Positions 1-6,272 of a DNA stretch of 10,399 nt are shown here, in pieces. The translations under genes and the position numbers were made by a program. The stretch comes from Candidatus Melainabacteria bacterium (GTDB lineage Bacteria; Actinomycetota; Actinomycetes; Mycobacteriales; Pseudonocardiaceae). A model generated the notes under the pieces. The model was not told the origin of the DNA. It saw only the letters and a program-made list of their open reading frames with translations, and ran no database searches. The stretch lies in assembly GCA_903970565.1 (NCBI GenBank), contig CAJCJE010000516.1, positions 1-10,399 of the forward strand, in the 5' to 3' direction. Each line of letters begins with the position of its first letter. The first letter of the stretch is position 1.

Positions 1-1033
1 CGGTCGGCACGACCGCCGCGACCACCGCCTGCCCCCAGTGCTCGTCGGGCAGGCCCAGCACGCACGCCTCCCGCACCCCGGTCTGCGCCGCCAGGGCCCG
101 CTCCACCAGGGCCGGCGCCACCTTCACCCCGCCGGTGTTGATCAGGTCATCGGTCCGGCCGAGCACCTCCAACCGGCCGGCGGCATCCAGCCGGCCGCTG
201 TCGCCGGTGGCGAACCAGCCGTCGGTGAACACGGCCGCGCTCAGGTCGGGCCGGCCGCGATAGCCACTGGCCAGCATCGGCCCGGACAACTCGATCCGGC
301 CGGCCCCGGCGGCCGGATCGGCCAGGCGCAGCCGCAGGCCGGCCAGCGGCACTCCGTCGTAGACGCAGCCGCTGGCCGTCTCGGACATCCCGTACGCGGC
401 GACCACCCGCACCCCGGCCTCGGTCGCTGCCGCACGCAGCGCGTCGGAGGTCGCGGCGGCGCCGAGGATCACCGCGTCGAACCTGGCCAGCGCGGCAAGT
501 CCGGGCCCGCCCTCGGCGAGCAGGGTGCGCAGCTGGGTCGGCACCATCGCGGTGTAGCACCGCCCGGTATCGGCCGAGCCGGAGCCGGCCGAGCCGTCGA
601 GGACCGATTCGGCCGCCGCCGCGAACGAGGCCGACCGGAACGGCACCGACAGGTCGACCACCCCCGGCCGCGTCCCGGCCAGCAGCGACCGGACCAGCAC
701 CTGCACGCCGCCGATGTACTGGGCGGGCGTCGCCAGCAGCCAGCGCCCCGGGCCGCCCAGCCGCTCGTGGGTGGCCTCGGCCGAGGCCCGCAGCGCGGTC
801 CGCGACAGCTCCACGCCCTTGGCCTCGCCGGTCGACCCCGAGGTCGTGATGATCACCGCGAGTTCCGGCGCCACCGGTTCCTGCGGTGCGACGGCCGCGC
901 GCAGGGTGGCCAGGTTCGGCGCGGTCGCGTCCAGCGGGACGACGACCGGGCCGGTACCGGCCAGCGCGGCGGCCAGCGCCGAACTCAGTTCGGCGACCGC
1001 CTCGGGCCGACCATCGAGCAGCACCTCACGCAT
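1..1033 (-). CDS. menE: o-succinylbenzoate-CoA ligase MenE (3' end cut by window edge)
   Basis: This is an acyl-adenylate-forming enzyme that activates o-succinylbenzoate to its CoA thioester, the substrate of MenB; it acts in the cytoplasm. I read 344 codons without a stop, running off the left edge. Visible motifs are the P-loop-like TTSGSTGEAKG (residues 63-73), YGMSET (214-219), the GDSG adenylate-binding Asp (277-280) and the hinge GRTDDLINTGGVKV (292-305). Actinobacterial MenE is roughly 360-380 residues, so about 20-40 C-terminal residues, including the catalytic lysine loop, lie outside the window. The ATG at 1033 is chosen because no in-frame ATG or GTG lies in the 91-bp gap to menB. 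No Shine-Dalgarno is obvious; CAGAAT sits 6 nt upstream and could be a weak leaderless -10. The gene is downstream of menB on the same strand, so cotranscription is likely. The family call is firm from the motifs and context. Confidence 0.95.
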   Translation of the reverse strand, partial: MREVLLDGRPEAVAELSSALAAALAGTGPVVVPLDATAPNLATLRAAVAPQEPVAPELAVIITTSGSTGEAKGVELSRTALRASAEATHERLGGPGRWLLATPAQYIGGVQVLVRSLLAGTRPGVVDLSVPFRSASFAAAAESVLDGSAGSGSADTGRCYTAMVPTQLRTLLAEGGPGLAALARFDAVILGAAATSDALRAAATEAGVRVVAAYGMSETASGCVYDGVPLAGLRLRLADPAAGAGRIELSGPMLASGYRGRPDLSAAVFTDGWFATGDSGRLDAAGRLEVLGRTDDLINTGGVKVAPALVERALAAQTGVREACVLGLPDEHWGQAVVAAVVPT

Positions 1034-1124
1034 ACCCGCATTCTGCGCACCGAGGCCGGACCCGGCCGACCCAGCTCGCCCCGACTGTGCCAACCGACAC
1101 GTCCGAACCTGCCGAGGGGCGCGC

Positions 1125-2036
1125 TCAGAAGTAGTACGGGAACTCGCGGAAATCCGGCTCGCGCTTCTGGAGGAACGCATCCCGGCCCTCGACCGCCTCG
1201 TCGGTCATGTACGCCAGCCGGGTCGCCTCGCCGGCGAACAGCTGCTGGCCGACCAGGCCGTCGTCGATCAGGTTGAAGGAGTACTTGAGCATCCGCCGCG
1301 CGGTCGGCGACTTCCCGTTGATCTCCCGCGCCCACTGCAACGCGGTGCTCTCCAGCTCCTCGTGCGGCACGACCTCGTTCACCGCGCCCATCTCGAACAT
1401 CTGCCGCGCGGTGTAGGTCCGGCCGAGGAAGAAGATCTCCCGCGCGAACTTCTGGCCCACCTGCCGGGCCAGGTAGGCCGAGCCGAACCCGCCGTCGAAG
1501 GAGCCCACGTCCGCGTCGGTCTGCTTGAACCGGGCGTGTTCGGAGCTGGCCAGGGTCAGGTCGCAGGTGACGTGCAGACTGTGCCCGCCGCCGGCCGCCC
1601 AGCCCGGCACCACCGCGATCACCACCTTCGGCATGAACCGGATCAGCCGTTGGCATTCCAGGATGTGCAGCCGCCCGGCCCGCGCCGGGTCCACCGTCTC
1701 GGCGGTCTCGCCGCTGGCGTACTGGTAGCCCGAACGACCGCGAATCCGCTGGTCACCGCCGGAGCAGAAGGCCCAGCCACCGTCCTTGGCCGACGGACCG
1801 TTGCCGGTGATCAGCACGCAGCCGACGTCCGAACTCATTCGGGCATGGTCCAGCGCCCGGTACAGCTCGTCGACGGTGTGCGGCCGGAATGCGTTGCGCA
1901 CCTCGGGCCGGTCGAAGGCGATCCGCACGGTGCCCTGATCCACCGCCCGGTGATAGGTGATATCAGTGAAATCGAACCCCGGCACCTCCTGCCAGGCCGC
2001 CGGATCGAACAACTCGGACACTCGAGACTCGTTCAC
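1125..2036 (-). CDS. menB: 1,4-dihydroxy-2-naphthoyl-CoA synthase MenB
   Basis: This crotonase-superfamily enzyme performs the Dieckmann-type ring closure of o-succinylbenzoyl-CoA to DHNA-CoA. At 303 aa it has normal family length. Seen in the sequence: CSGGDQRIRG (91-100, acyl-CoA/oxyanion region), GWAAGGGHSLHV (145-156, oxyanion hole), QTDADVGSFDGG (172-183) and a C-terminus ending in PYYF. By alignment to remembered family sequences, D174 matches Asp185 of M. tuberculosis MenB, where E. coli has the bicarbonate-binding Gly156. S179 and D181 match Ser190 and Asp192. This therefore looks like a type II enzyme that carries its own carboxylate and does not need bicarbonate. The start is GTG (2036); a TATTCT -10 hexamer lies exactly 7 nt upstream, so the mRNA is probably leaderless. 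It lies upstream of menE and diverges from menD across 38 bp. Confidence 0.97.
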   Translation of the reverse strand: MNESRVSELFDPAAWQEVPGFDFTDITYHRAVDQGTVRIAFDRPEVRNAFRPHTVDELYRALDHARMSSDVGCVLITGNGPSAKDGGWAFCSGGDQRIRGRSGYQYASGETAETVDPARAGRLHILECQRLIRFMPKVVIAVVPGWAAGGGHSLHVTCDLTLASSEHARFKQTDADVGSFDGGFGSAYLARQVGQKFAREIFFLGRTYTARQMFEMGAVNEVVPHEELESTALQWAREINGKSPTARRMLKYSFNLIDDGLVGQQLFAGEATRLAYMTDEAVEGRDAFLQKREPDFREFPYYF

Positions 2037-2043
2037 ACCTGGG

Positions 2044-2049
2044 AGAATA
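2044..2049 (-). promoter_or_regulatory. candidate leaderless -10 element of menB
   Basis: On the minus strand TATTCT matches the actinobacterial -10 pattern TANNNT and is followed by exactly 7 nt (CCCAGGT) before the GTG start of menB. That spacing puts the transcription start at or next to the first base of the start codon. No good -35 hexamer is visible, which is common for such promoters. The site overlaps the plus-strand GAGAAT discussed for menD. Confidence 0.55.
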
Positions 2050-2054
2050 GGCGG

Positions 2055-2078
2055 ATGCAGCGAAGTGATCGCCGGTGA
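2055..2078 (+). other. possible 7-codon leader ORF overlapping the menD start
   Basis: ATG at 2055 opens a short frame coding MQRSDRR, and its TGA stop (2076-2078) overlaps the menD GTG (2075-2077) as GTGA. The hexamer GAGAAT (2043-2048) ends 6 nt before this ATG, near a leaderless arrangement although the first base is not T. menD itself has only a weak ribosome-binding candidate (GAAG, 9 nt before the GTG). Translation of the leader could therefore couple ribosomes onto menD. The overlap is seen; its use is inference, and so short a frame can arise by chance. Confidence 0.3.
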
Positions 2079-3847
2079 ACCCCTCCACCGCGCAGGCCAG
2101 GGTCGTTGTCGACGAGTTGGTGCGCTGCGGCGTGCGGCAGGTGGTGGTCTGTCCCGGCTCGCGCAACGCGCCCCTGTCCATCGCGCTGTACGAGGCCGCC
2201 GTCGCCGAGCGGCTCACCCTGCACGTGCGCATCGACGAGCGGTCGGCCGGCTTCTTCGCCCTCGGCCTGGCCAAAGGCCTTGTCTTGGGCCAGACCAAGG
2301 GCGTTGCCCGGACCGGCTTCGTGGCGCTGGTCTGCACCTCGGGCTCTGCCGTGGCCAACCTGCACCCGGCCGTGCTGGAGGCACATCACGGTGCCGTGCC
2401 GCTGCTGCTGCTCACCGCCGACCGGCCGGCCGAACTCCAGGACACCGGGGCCAACCAGACCATTCGCCAGCGCGGCATCTTCGGCGCCGCCGCGTCCGTT
2501 GTGGACTTCCCGGTGGCCGAGCGGCGCGCCGGCCAGAACGCGATCTGGCGGGCCACCGTCTGCCGTGCGGTCGCCGGAGCGCGGGGCGGCCCGGTGCAGG
2601 TGAACCTGCCGCTGCGCGAACCCCTCGTGCCCGACGCCGATCCGGACTGGCCGGAACCCCTCACCGGCCGGCCCGGCGACCGGCCGTGGACCACTTGGCC
2701 CACCGGGGAAACCGTGGCCCGGCAGGAACTCCCCGACCTCGGCCCGAAGGTCCTGATGGTGCTCGGCGACGGCGACGCCGCCCTGCTCGCCGACGCCGCC
2801 GCGACGGCCGCCGCCGCTGGTTGGCCGGTACTCGCCGAGCCGACCGCGCGGGCCGCGGCGGCCTCGGCCGGTGTGGCGCTGATCGTCAACGGCACCCTGC
2901 TCGCCGGCTCCGCGCAGCTGCCGGAAGCCTTGCGGCCCAGCGGATTGGTCATCGCCGGCCGGCCTACGCTGGCCCGCTGGGTGGCCACCCTGATGCGGGC
3001 CACCCCGGTCGTGCACGTGGTCGACAAAAATCCACAGTGGACAGATCCGGCGCATGTCGTGCACAGCGTGAGCGCTCGCCTCACCCCGTCCGATCTTCCC
3101 GCGCCCCCAACTCTCCCCGCGTCCCCAACGGATTCACCGTCCCGGCCGGAGTGCGGACCACGATCCGATTCGGACTGGTTGCGCGGCTGGCGGCAGGCCG
3201 ACGACGCGGCCGGCGTCGCGGTGCACAAGGTTCTCACCGAGGCGTCCTGGCCGACCGGGCTGCGGGTGGCCGCCGAGGTTGTCGCCGAGTTGCCGCAGGA
3301 TTCGGTGCTGCTGGTCGGTTCATCCAATCCGATCCGCCTGGTCGACCTGGTCGCCGCGCCGCGCGCCGACCTGCTGGTGGTCGCCAGTCGTGGCGTGGCC
3401 GGCATCGACGGCAGCGTGTCCACCGCGGCCGGACTGGCCATCGGCACCGGTCGACGCGGCTACGCGCTGCTCGGCGACCTGACCTTCCTGCACGACACCA
3501 ACGGACTGCTGCTCGGCCCGGACGAGCAGCGGCCGGAGCTGACCGTGGTGGTGCTCAACGACGTCGGCGGCGGCATCTTCGCCTTATTGGAACAGGGCGC
3601 ACCGGAACACGCGGCCAGTTTTGAACGGGTCTTCGGCACCCCGCACCAGGTCGACCTCGCCGCGCTGTGTGCCGCGCACCAGGTCCCGCACCAGTTGGCG
3701 CGCACCGACACCGAGCTGCGGGCGGCCCTGCGTTCCGGCGCTGGCCTGCGGGTCGTCGAGGTACCCGTCCCGAGGGAGGGCCTGCGGGCCGCGCACGCCG
3801 CCCTACGCGCGGCGGTCGCAGACACACTTATCCAATTCAAGATGTAA
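2075..3847 (+). CDS. menD: SEPHCHC synthase MenD (ThDP-dependent)
   Basis: MenD condenses isochorismate with the succinic semialdehyde-ThDP adduct derived from 2-oxoglutarate, giving SEPHCHC, the first committed step of the pathway. The product is 590 aa, longer than M. tuberculosis MenD (about 554). The N-terminus MNPSTAQARVVVDELVRCGV is typical of actinobacterial MenD and supports the GTG start. CPGSRNAPL (26-34) and RIDERSAG (52-59) are present; E55 is the conserved ThDP-activating Glu. TGANQT (124-129) and the ThDP-Mg motif beginning GDLTFLHD (467-474) with N495 are also present. Much of the extra length is a Pro/Ser-rich linker at about 337-366 between the middle and C-terminal domains. 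Of the three allosteric Arg known from mycobacterial MenD, only R296 (their R277) remains; A107 and Q321 replace R97 and R303. The last codons and the TAA lie inside a perfect inverted repeat. It diverges from menB and converges on menF. Confidence 0.97.
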   Translation: MNPSTAQARVVVDELVRCGVRQVVVCPGSRNAPLSIALYEAAVAERLTLHVRIDERSAGFFALGLAKGLVLGQTKGVARTGFVALVCTSGSAVANLHPAVLEAHHGAVPLLLLTADRPAELQDTGANQTIRQRGIFGAAASVVDFPVAERRAGQNAIWRATVCRAVAGARGGPVQVNLPLREPLVPDADPDWPEPLTGRPGDRPWTTWPTGETVARQELPDLGPKVLMVLGDGDAALLADAAATAAAAGWPVLAEPTARAAAASAGVALIVNGTLLAGSAQLPEALRPSGLVIAGRPTLARWVATLMRATPVVHVVDKNPQWTDPAHVVHSVSARLTPSDLPAPPTLPASPTDSPSRPECGPRSDSDWLRGWRQADDAAGVAVHKVLTEASWPTGLRVAAEVVAELPQDSVLLVGSSNPIRLVDLVAAPRADLLVVASRGVAGIDGSVSTAAGLAIGTGRRGYALLGDLTFLHDTNGLLLGPDEQRPELTVVVLNDVGGGIFALLEQGAPEHAASFERVFGTPHQVDLAALCAAHQVPHQLARTDTELRAALRSGAGLRVVEVPVPREGLRAAHAALRAAVADTLIQFKM

Positions 3848-3884
3848 CGGCTTTGTCGACTGAAGCCGTTACATCTTGAATTGG
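3832..3884. terminator. perfect 22-bp inverted repeat spanning the menD stop; putative bidirectional terminator
   Basis: The arms at 3832-3853 and 3863-3884 are exact reverse complements (22/22) around a 9-nt loop, TGTCGACTG. The left arm contains the last four codons of menD and its TAA. The stem is about 41% GC in a region above 70% GC. It lies between two convergent genes (menD and menF), so a two-way terminator is the simplest reading. Neither side carries a clear T-tract, which is common for actinobacterial hairpin terminators. Alternatives are a decaying insertion or a regulatory RNA structure. Confidence 0.65.
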
Positions 3885-3931
3885 CATTGTGTCTCCGGGG
3901 CGTCCGGTACGCGGATTCGTGGGCACGAACC

Positions 3932-3980
3932 AACGAGTCGACGAACGAGTCGACGGGCCAACGAACGAGTCGACGGGCCT
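3932..3980. repeat. short tandem repeats in the menD-menF gap
   Basis: AACGAGTCGACG occurs three times (3932-3943, 3944-3955, 3964-3975). The last two copies sit in a 20-bp unit repeated in tandem (3941-3960 and 3961-3980, differing only in the last base). Each copy contains the palindrome GTCGAC, which is also in the loop of the hairpin just upstream. The array ends on the first base of the menF stop codon (3980-3982). The 3848-3979 gap holds nothing else recognisable. Confidence 0.8.
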
Positions 3981-5281
3981 CAGCCGAGGTCGGTCAGCTG
4001 TTCGAAGGCGTCGCGGATCGGGATCATCTTTGCTCTGGCCTCCAGGACCTCACTGTCCGGATCGGAGTCCGGCATGATCCCGCCGCCCGCGTACAGCCGC
4101 GCGGTGTTGCCGTTGACCTGCGCGCAGCGCAACGCAATGCCGAACTCGCCGTTCCCGGAGCGGTCGATCCAACCGACCGGACCGGCATAGCGCCCCCGGT
4201 CCATGCCCTCCAGTTCGGTGATCAGCGCGACCGCTGCCTTCCGTGGGGTACCGCCGACGGCGGCCGGTGGGTGCGTCGCGCCGGTCAGCTCCAGCAGCGA
4301 GGGGTCGCCGGTCAGCGTGCCGGTGATGTCGGTGGCCAGGTGCAGCACGTTGCGCAGCCGCAGGATCGTGGCCTCACCCGGTACGTCGAGCGCGGCGCAG
4401 AACGGGCGGATGGCATCCGCGACCGACTCGACCGCATACCGGTGCTCCTCCTGGTTCTTCGCCGAGCCCAGCAGGCTCGCGGCCAGCGCGTCCTCGTCGA
4501 TGCCCGCACGCGGCCAGACCGTGCCGGCCAGCACCCGCGCGGTCACCTCGGTCCCGCGTCGACGCAGCAGCATTTCCGGGGTCGCGCCGACCAGGCCGTC
4601 GACCGCGAACACCCAGCAGTTCGGATTGCCCCCGGCCAGCGCGTGCAACAGGCCACGACTGTCCAGCGGACCCTCCTCGGCGGGGGTGGTCGCCACCAGG
4701 TCGTGCGCCAGCACCACCTTGCGCAGCTCCCCGGCGCGCAGCCGACGGACCGCCTCGGCGACGGCGGTCCGGTAACCGGTGACCGACAGCTCTCCCTCGG
4801 CGTAGCGCACCGTGGACGGCGTGCGGATCGGCTGCATCGCCACGGCCGTTCGGGAGCCGCGCTGATGGGTGCCGACCCCGATTTCCGTGACCCATGTCAC
4901 GCCGTCCCGGCGGCCGACCACGACCTCCGGCACCACCAGCGTCGAGTGTCCCGGCTGGTCGGCGAAGGCCATGCTGACGAACGCGACCGGCCCGGTCCCG
5001 GCCATCCGCACCTCGTCGGTCACCGCGGCGTTCGCGGCGAAATCCCGCCACCAGTCCGCCGCCTGGGCGAACCGGCCGGGGCCCGAGGGCGCGAACCGGG
5101 CCGCCGCACCCCAACCGACCAGGCCTTCCCCGTGCCGTACCCAGGCCAGTGCGTCGTCCCCGCGCGGCAGCAGCTCCAGCAGGTCGGCGCTGGACTCGAT
5201 GACGCGGGTGTGTGCGTGCAGGCGGGGCGAGTTGTGCTCGTCGCGCGCCACGACGGGGTGTTGCGAGGAAACGGTCGTCAC
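3980..5281 (-). CDS. menF: isochorismate synthase (MenF/EntC type)
   Basis: This chorismate-utilising enzyme isomerises chorismate to isochorismate, the substrate of MenD. The product is 433 aa. Visible motifs: LRKVVLA (187-192) with the expected general-base K188, GATPEMLLRR (232-241) with E236, AGTVWPRAG (252-260), LHLATDITGTL (313-323), AVGGTP (341-346), ELEGMDRGRYAGPVGW (356-371) and GNGEFGIALR (376-385). E358 and E379 are the likely Mg ligands. The open frame continues upstream to 6013, but the part beyond the GTG at 5281 is not family-like. TACGCT lies 6 nt before that GTG, which fits a leaderless start. A role in siderophore or salicylate synthesis is possible for this family, but its place in the men cluster and the absence of siderophore genes favour menaquinone. 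It converges on menD and diverges from the DUF3592-like gene. Confidence 0.92.
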   Translation of the reverse strand: MTTVSSQHPVVARDEHNSPRLHAHTRVIESSADLLELLPRGDDALAWVRHGEGLVGWGAAARFAPSGPGRFAQAADWWRDFAANAAVTDEVRMAGTGPVAFVSMAFADQPGHSTLVVPEVVVGRRDGVTWVTEIGVGTHQRGSRTAVAMQPIRTPSTVRYAEGELSVTGYRTAVAEAVRRLRAGELRKVVLAHDLVATTPAEEGPLDSRGLLHALAGGNPNCWVFAVDGLVGATPEMLLRRRGTEVTARVLAGTVWPRAGIDEDALAASLLGSAKNQEEHRYAVESVADAIRPFCAALDVPGEATILRLRNVLHLATDITGTLTGDPSLLELTGATHPPAAVGGTPRKAAVALITELEGMDRGRYAGPVGWIDRSGNGEFGIALRCAQVNGNTARLYAGGGIMPDSDPDSEVLEARAKMIPIRDAFEQLTDLG

Positions 5282-5287
5282 CCTGCG

Positions 5288-5293
5288 AGCGTA
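5288..5293 (-). promoter_or_regulatory. candidate leaderless -10 element of menF
   Basis: On the minus strand TACGCT fits TANNNT and is followed by 6 nt (CGCAGG) before the GTG start at 5281. No convincing -35 hexamer is seen. The element supports the GTG as the true start over upstream codons in the same frame. Confidence 0.5.
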
Positions 5294-5464
5294 CGAACCA
5301 ACCGCTGAACTCGCGCTGAGAGATCGGCCGCTTTGTGAGCTGCCGGACAGCGGCGGGGAGAACATGTCTGGTACTCGCCCCCGAGATCGCGGGTATGGGC
5401 CGCCCCGATCACGACCTGCTGGGGGATCTCGCGTATCCGGCGGCGGCCGACCCGGTCGGCGTCC

Positions 5465-5470
5465 TAGAAT
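5465..5470 (+). promoter_or_regulatory. candidate -10 element of the DUF3592-like gene
   Basis: TAGAAT lies 9 nt upstream of the ATG at 5480, predicting a 5' leader of only about 0-3 nt. No clear -35 is visible. Apart from this and the menF -10, the 198-bp divergent gap holds only an imperfect inverted pair, CGAGATC (5382-5388) and GATCTCG (5425-5431), of unknown meaning. Confidence 0.5.
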
Positions 5471-5479
5471 TCGGGCGAG

Positions 5480-6100
5480 ATGGCGAACGAGACGGCGAAC
5501 GACGTCGTACTGGCGGAATCGGGCGGACACGGTGAGAACACTGACCGCGTTGAGCGCGCCGTGCCGTCGACCGAGCTGACCACACGAGCCGCCCGGCCAC
5601 CGGTCCCGCCCGGCCCGGCCCGGCGTCGCCGCGTCACCGCGACCGTGATCATGGTGTTGGCCTGCGTGATCAGTGCTTTGTGCCTGCTGGTGCTCTATGG
5701 CTGCTGGCATGACGACCACGACATCGACACCCACCTCGGCCGAGCCGATGCCGATGTCCTCGCGGTGGTGTTCAACCGCACCGCGGTGCGGTTCGTCACC
5801 CCCGACGGCACGGTGAACATCCCGCCGGAGGGGGTCCTGTATCCCAGCGGGCTGGCGGCCGGCGAGGTCGTCCGGGTCGAGTACGACACCCTCGACCCGA
5901 GCATGGTCCGGGTCGCCGGGCGCAGCTATACCCTCGCGTTCCTGCCGATCGGCAGCACCATCGCCGGCACCTGGGTGATCGCCGGGCCGCTGCTGTGGTG
6001 GCTGCGCCGCCAACGCAGGTCCACGCCCACCTCCACCACCGCACCGCCCACCCCGACGACTCCGACAAATCCGCCGACTCCGACCGCGACGACCGCCTGA
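5480..6100 (+). CDS. two-TM membrane protein, DUF3592-like
   Basis: This is a 206-aa protein of unknown function. Residues 1-51 form a polar N-terminus ending in the basic run RRRR (48-51). A first membrane segment spans about 53-74 and ends in LYGCW. A soluble domain (about 75-150, including VFNRTAVRFVTPDG and GLAAGEVVRVEYD) is followed by a second membrane segment (about 151-175). A Thr/Pro-rich tail (181-206) comes after RRQRR. Positive charges before TM1 and after TM2 predict both ends in the cytoplasm and the central domain outside. The layout resembles DUF3592 proteins, and M. tuberculosis has a membrane gene (Rv0556) directly after menD. The repeated link to menaquinone genes hints at a role near the quinone or respiratory machinery, but no reaction can be assigned. 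The start is supported by TAGAAT 9 nt upstream. Confidence 0.8.
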   Translation: MANETANDVVLAESGGHGENTDRVERAVPSTELTTRAARPPVPPGPARRRRVTATVIMVLACVISALCLLVLYGCWHDDHDIDTHLGRADADVLAVVFNRTAVRFVTPDGTVNIPPEGVLYPSGLAAGEVVRVEYDTLDPSMVRVAGRSYTLAFLPIGSTIAGTWVIAGPLLWWLRRQRRSTPTSTTAPPTPTTPTNPPTPTATTA

Positions 6101-6236
6101 GCCAGCCCGACCGCCTGGCTGGGGCCGGCCGTCTGAGTGAAGCGGTCATTTGAGCGAGCCCGGCCGCCGGAGCGAGGCCGGCCGTCTGAGCCAGCGTGGC
6201 CGCCTTGGGGCCAGTCCGCTTGGGAGCCAGTCTGCT
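6099..6236. repeat. degenerate ~18-bp tandem repeat array between convergent genes
   Basis: From the last bases of the DUF3592-like stop codon the gap divides into units of 18, 18, 17, 18, 18, 18, 15 and 16 bp, for example GAGCCAGCCCGACCGCCT (6099-6116), GAGCGAGCCCGGCCGCCG (6152-6169), GAGCGAGGCCGGCCGTCT (6170-6187) and GAGCCAGCGTGGCCGCCT (6188-6205). GGCCGGCCGTCTGAG recurs exactly at 6123-6137 and 6176-6190. The array fills most of the 172-bp gap before the phosphatase stop. I see no gene here. Confidence 0.7.
6100..6120. terminator. weak hairpin after the DUF3592-like gene
   Basis: AGCCAG (6100-6105) and CTGGCT (6115-6120) form a 6-bp stem with a 9-nt loop directly at the stop codon. There is no T-tract. 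It could end transcription between the convergent genes, but it is part of the repeat array and may be incidental. Confidence 0.3.
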
Positions 6237-6272
6237 TAGGGGACATGCCGGCTTCGTCCCGGTGACGCGGAC

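Noticed and set aside
38..2078. Long plus-strand frames (38-1276 and 714-2078) opposite menE and menB
   Set aside because: The translations are Arg/Pro/Gly-rich with no domain, while menE and menB on the other strand have complete motifs. Only the last seven codons (2055-2078) are kept as a possible leader.
1957..3624. 555-codon plus-strand frame overlapping menD
   Set aside because: It is in a different frame from the conserved MenD sequence and is an Arg/Gly/Ala-rich shadow.
3832..3884. Insertion sequence or MITE ends
   Set aside because: There is no transposase, no target duplication was seen and the loop is only 9 nt; a terminator is simpler. A genome search for the arm would settle it.
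5282..6013. N-terminal extension of the isochorismate synthase frame up to 6013
   Set aside because: The added 244 residues run antisense to the DUF3592-like gene and show no family resemblance; the GTG at 5281 with its -10 is a better start.
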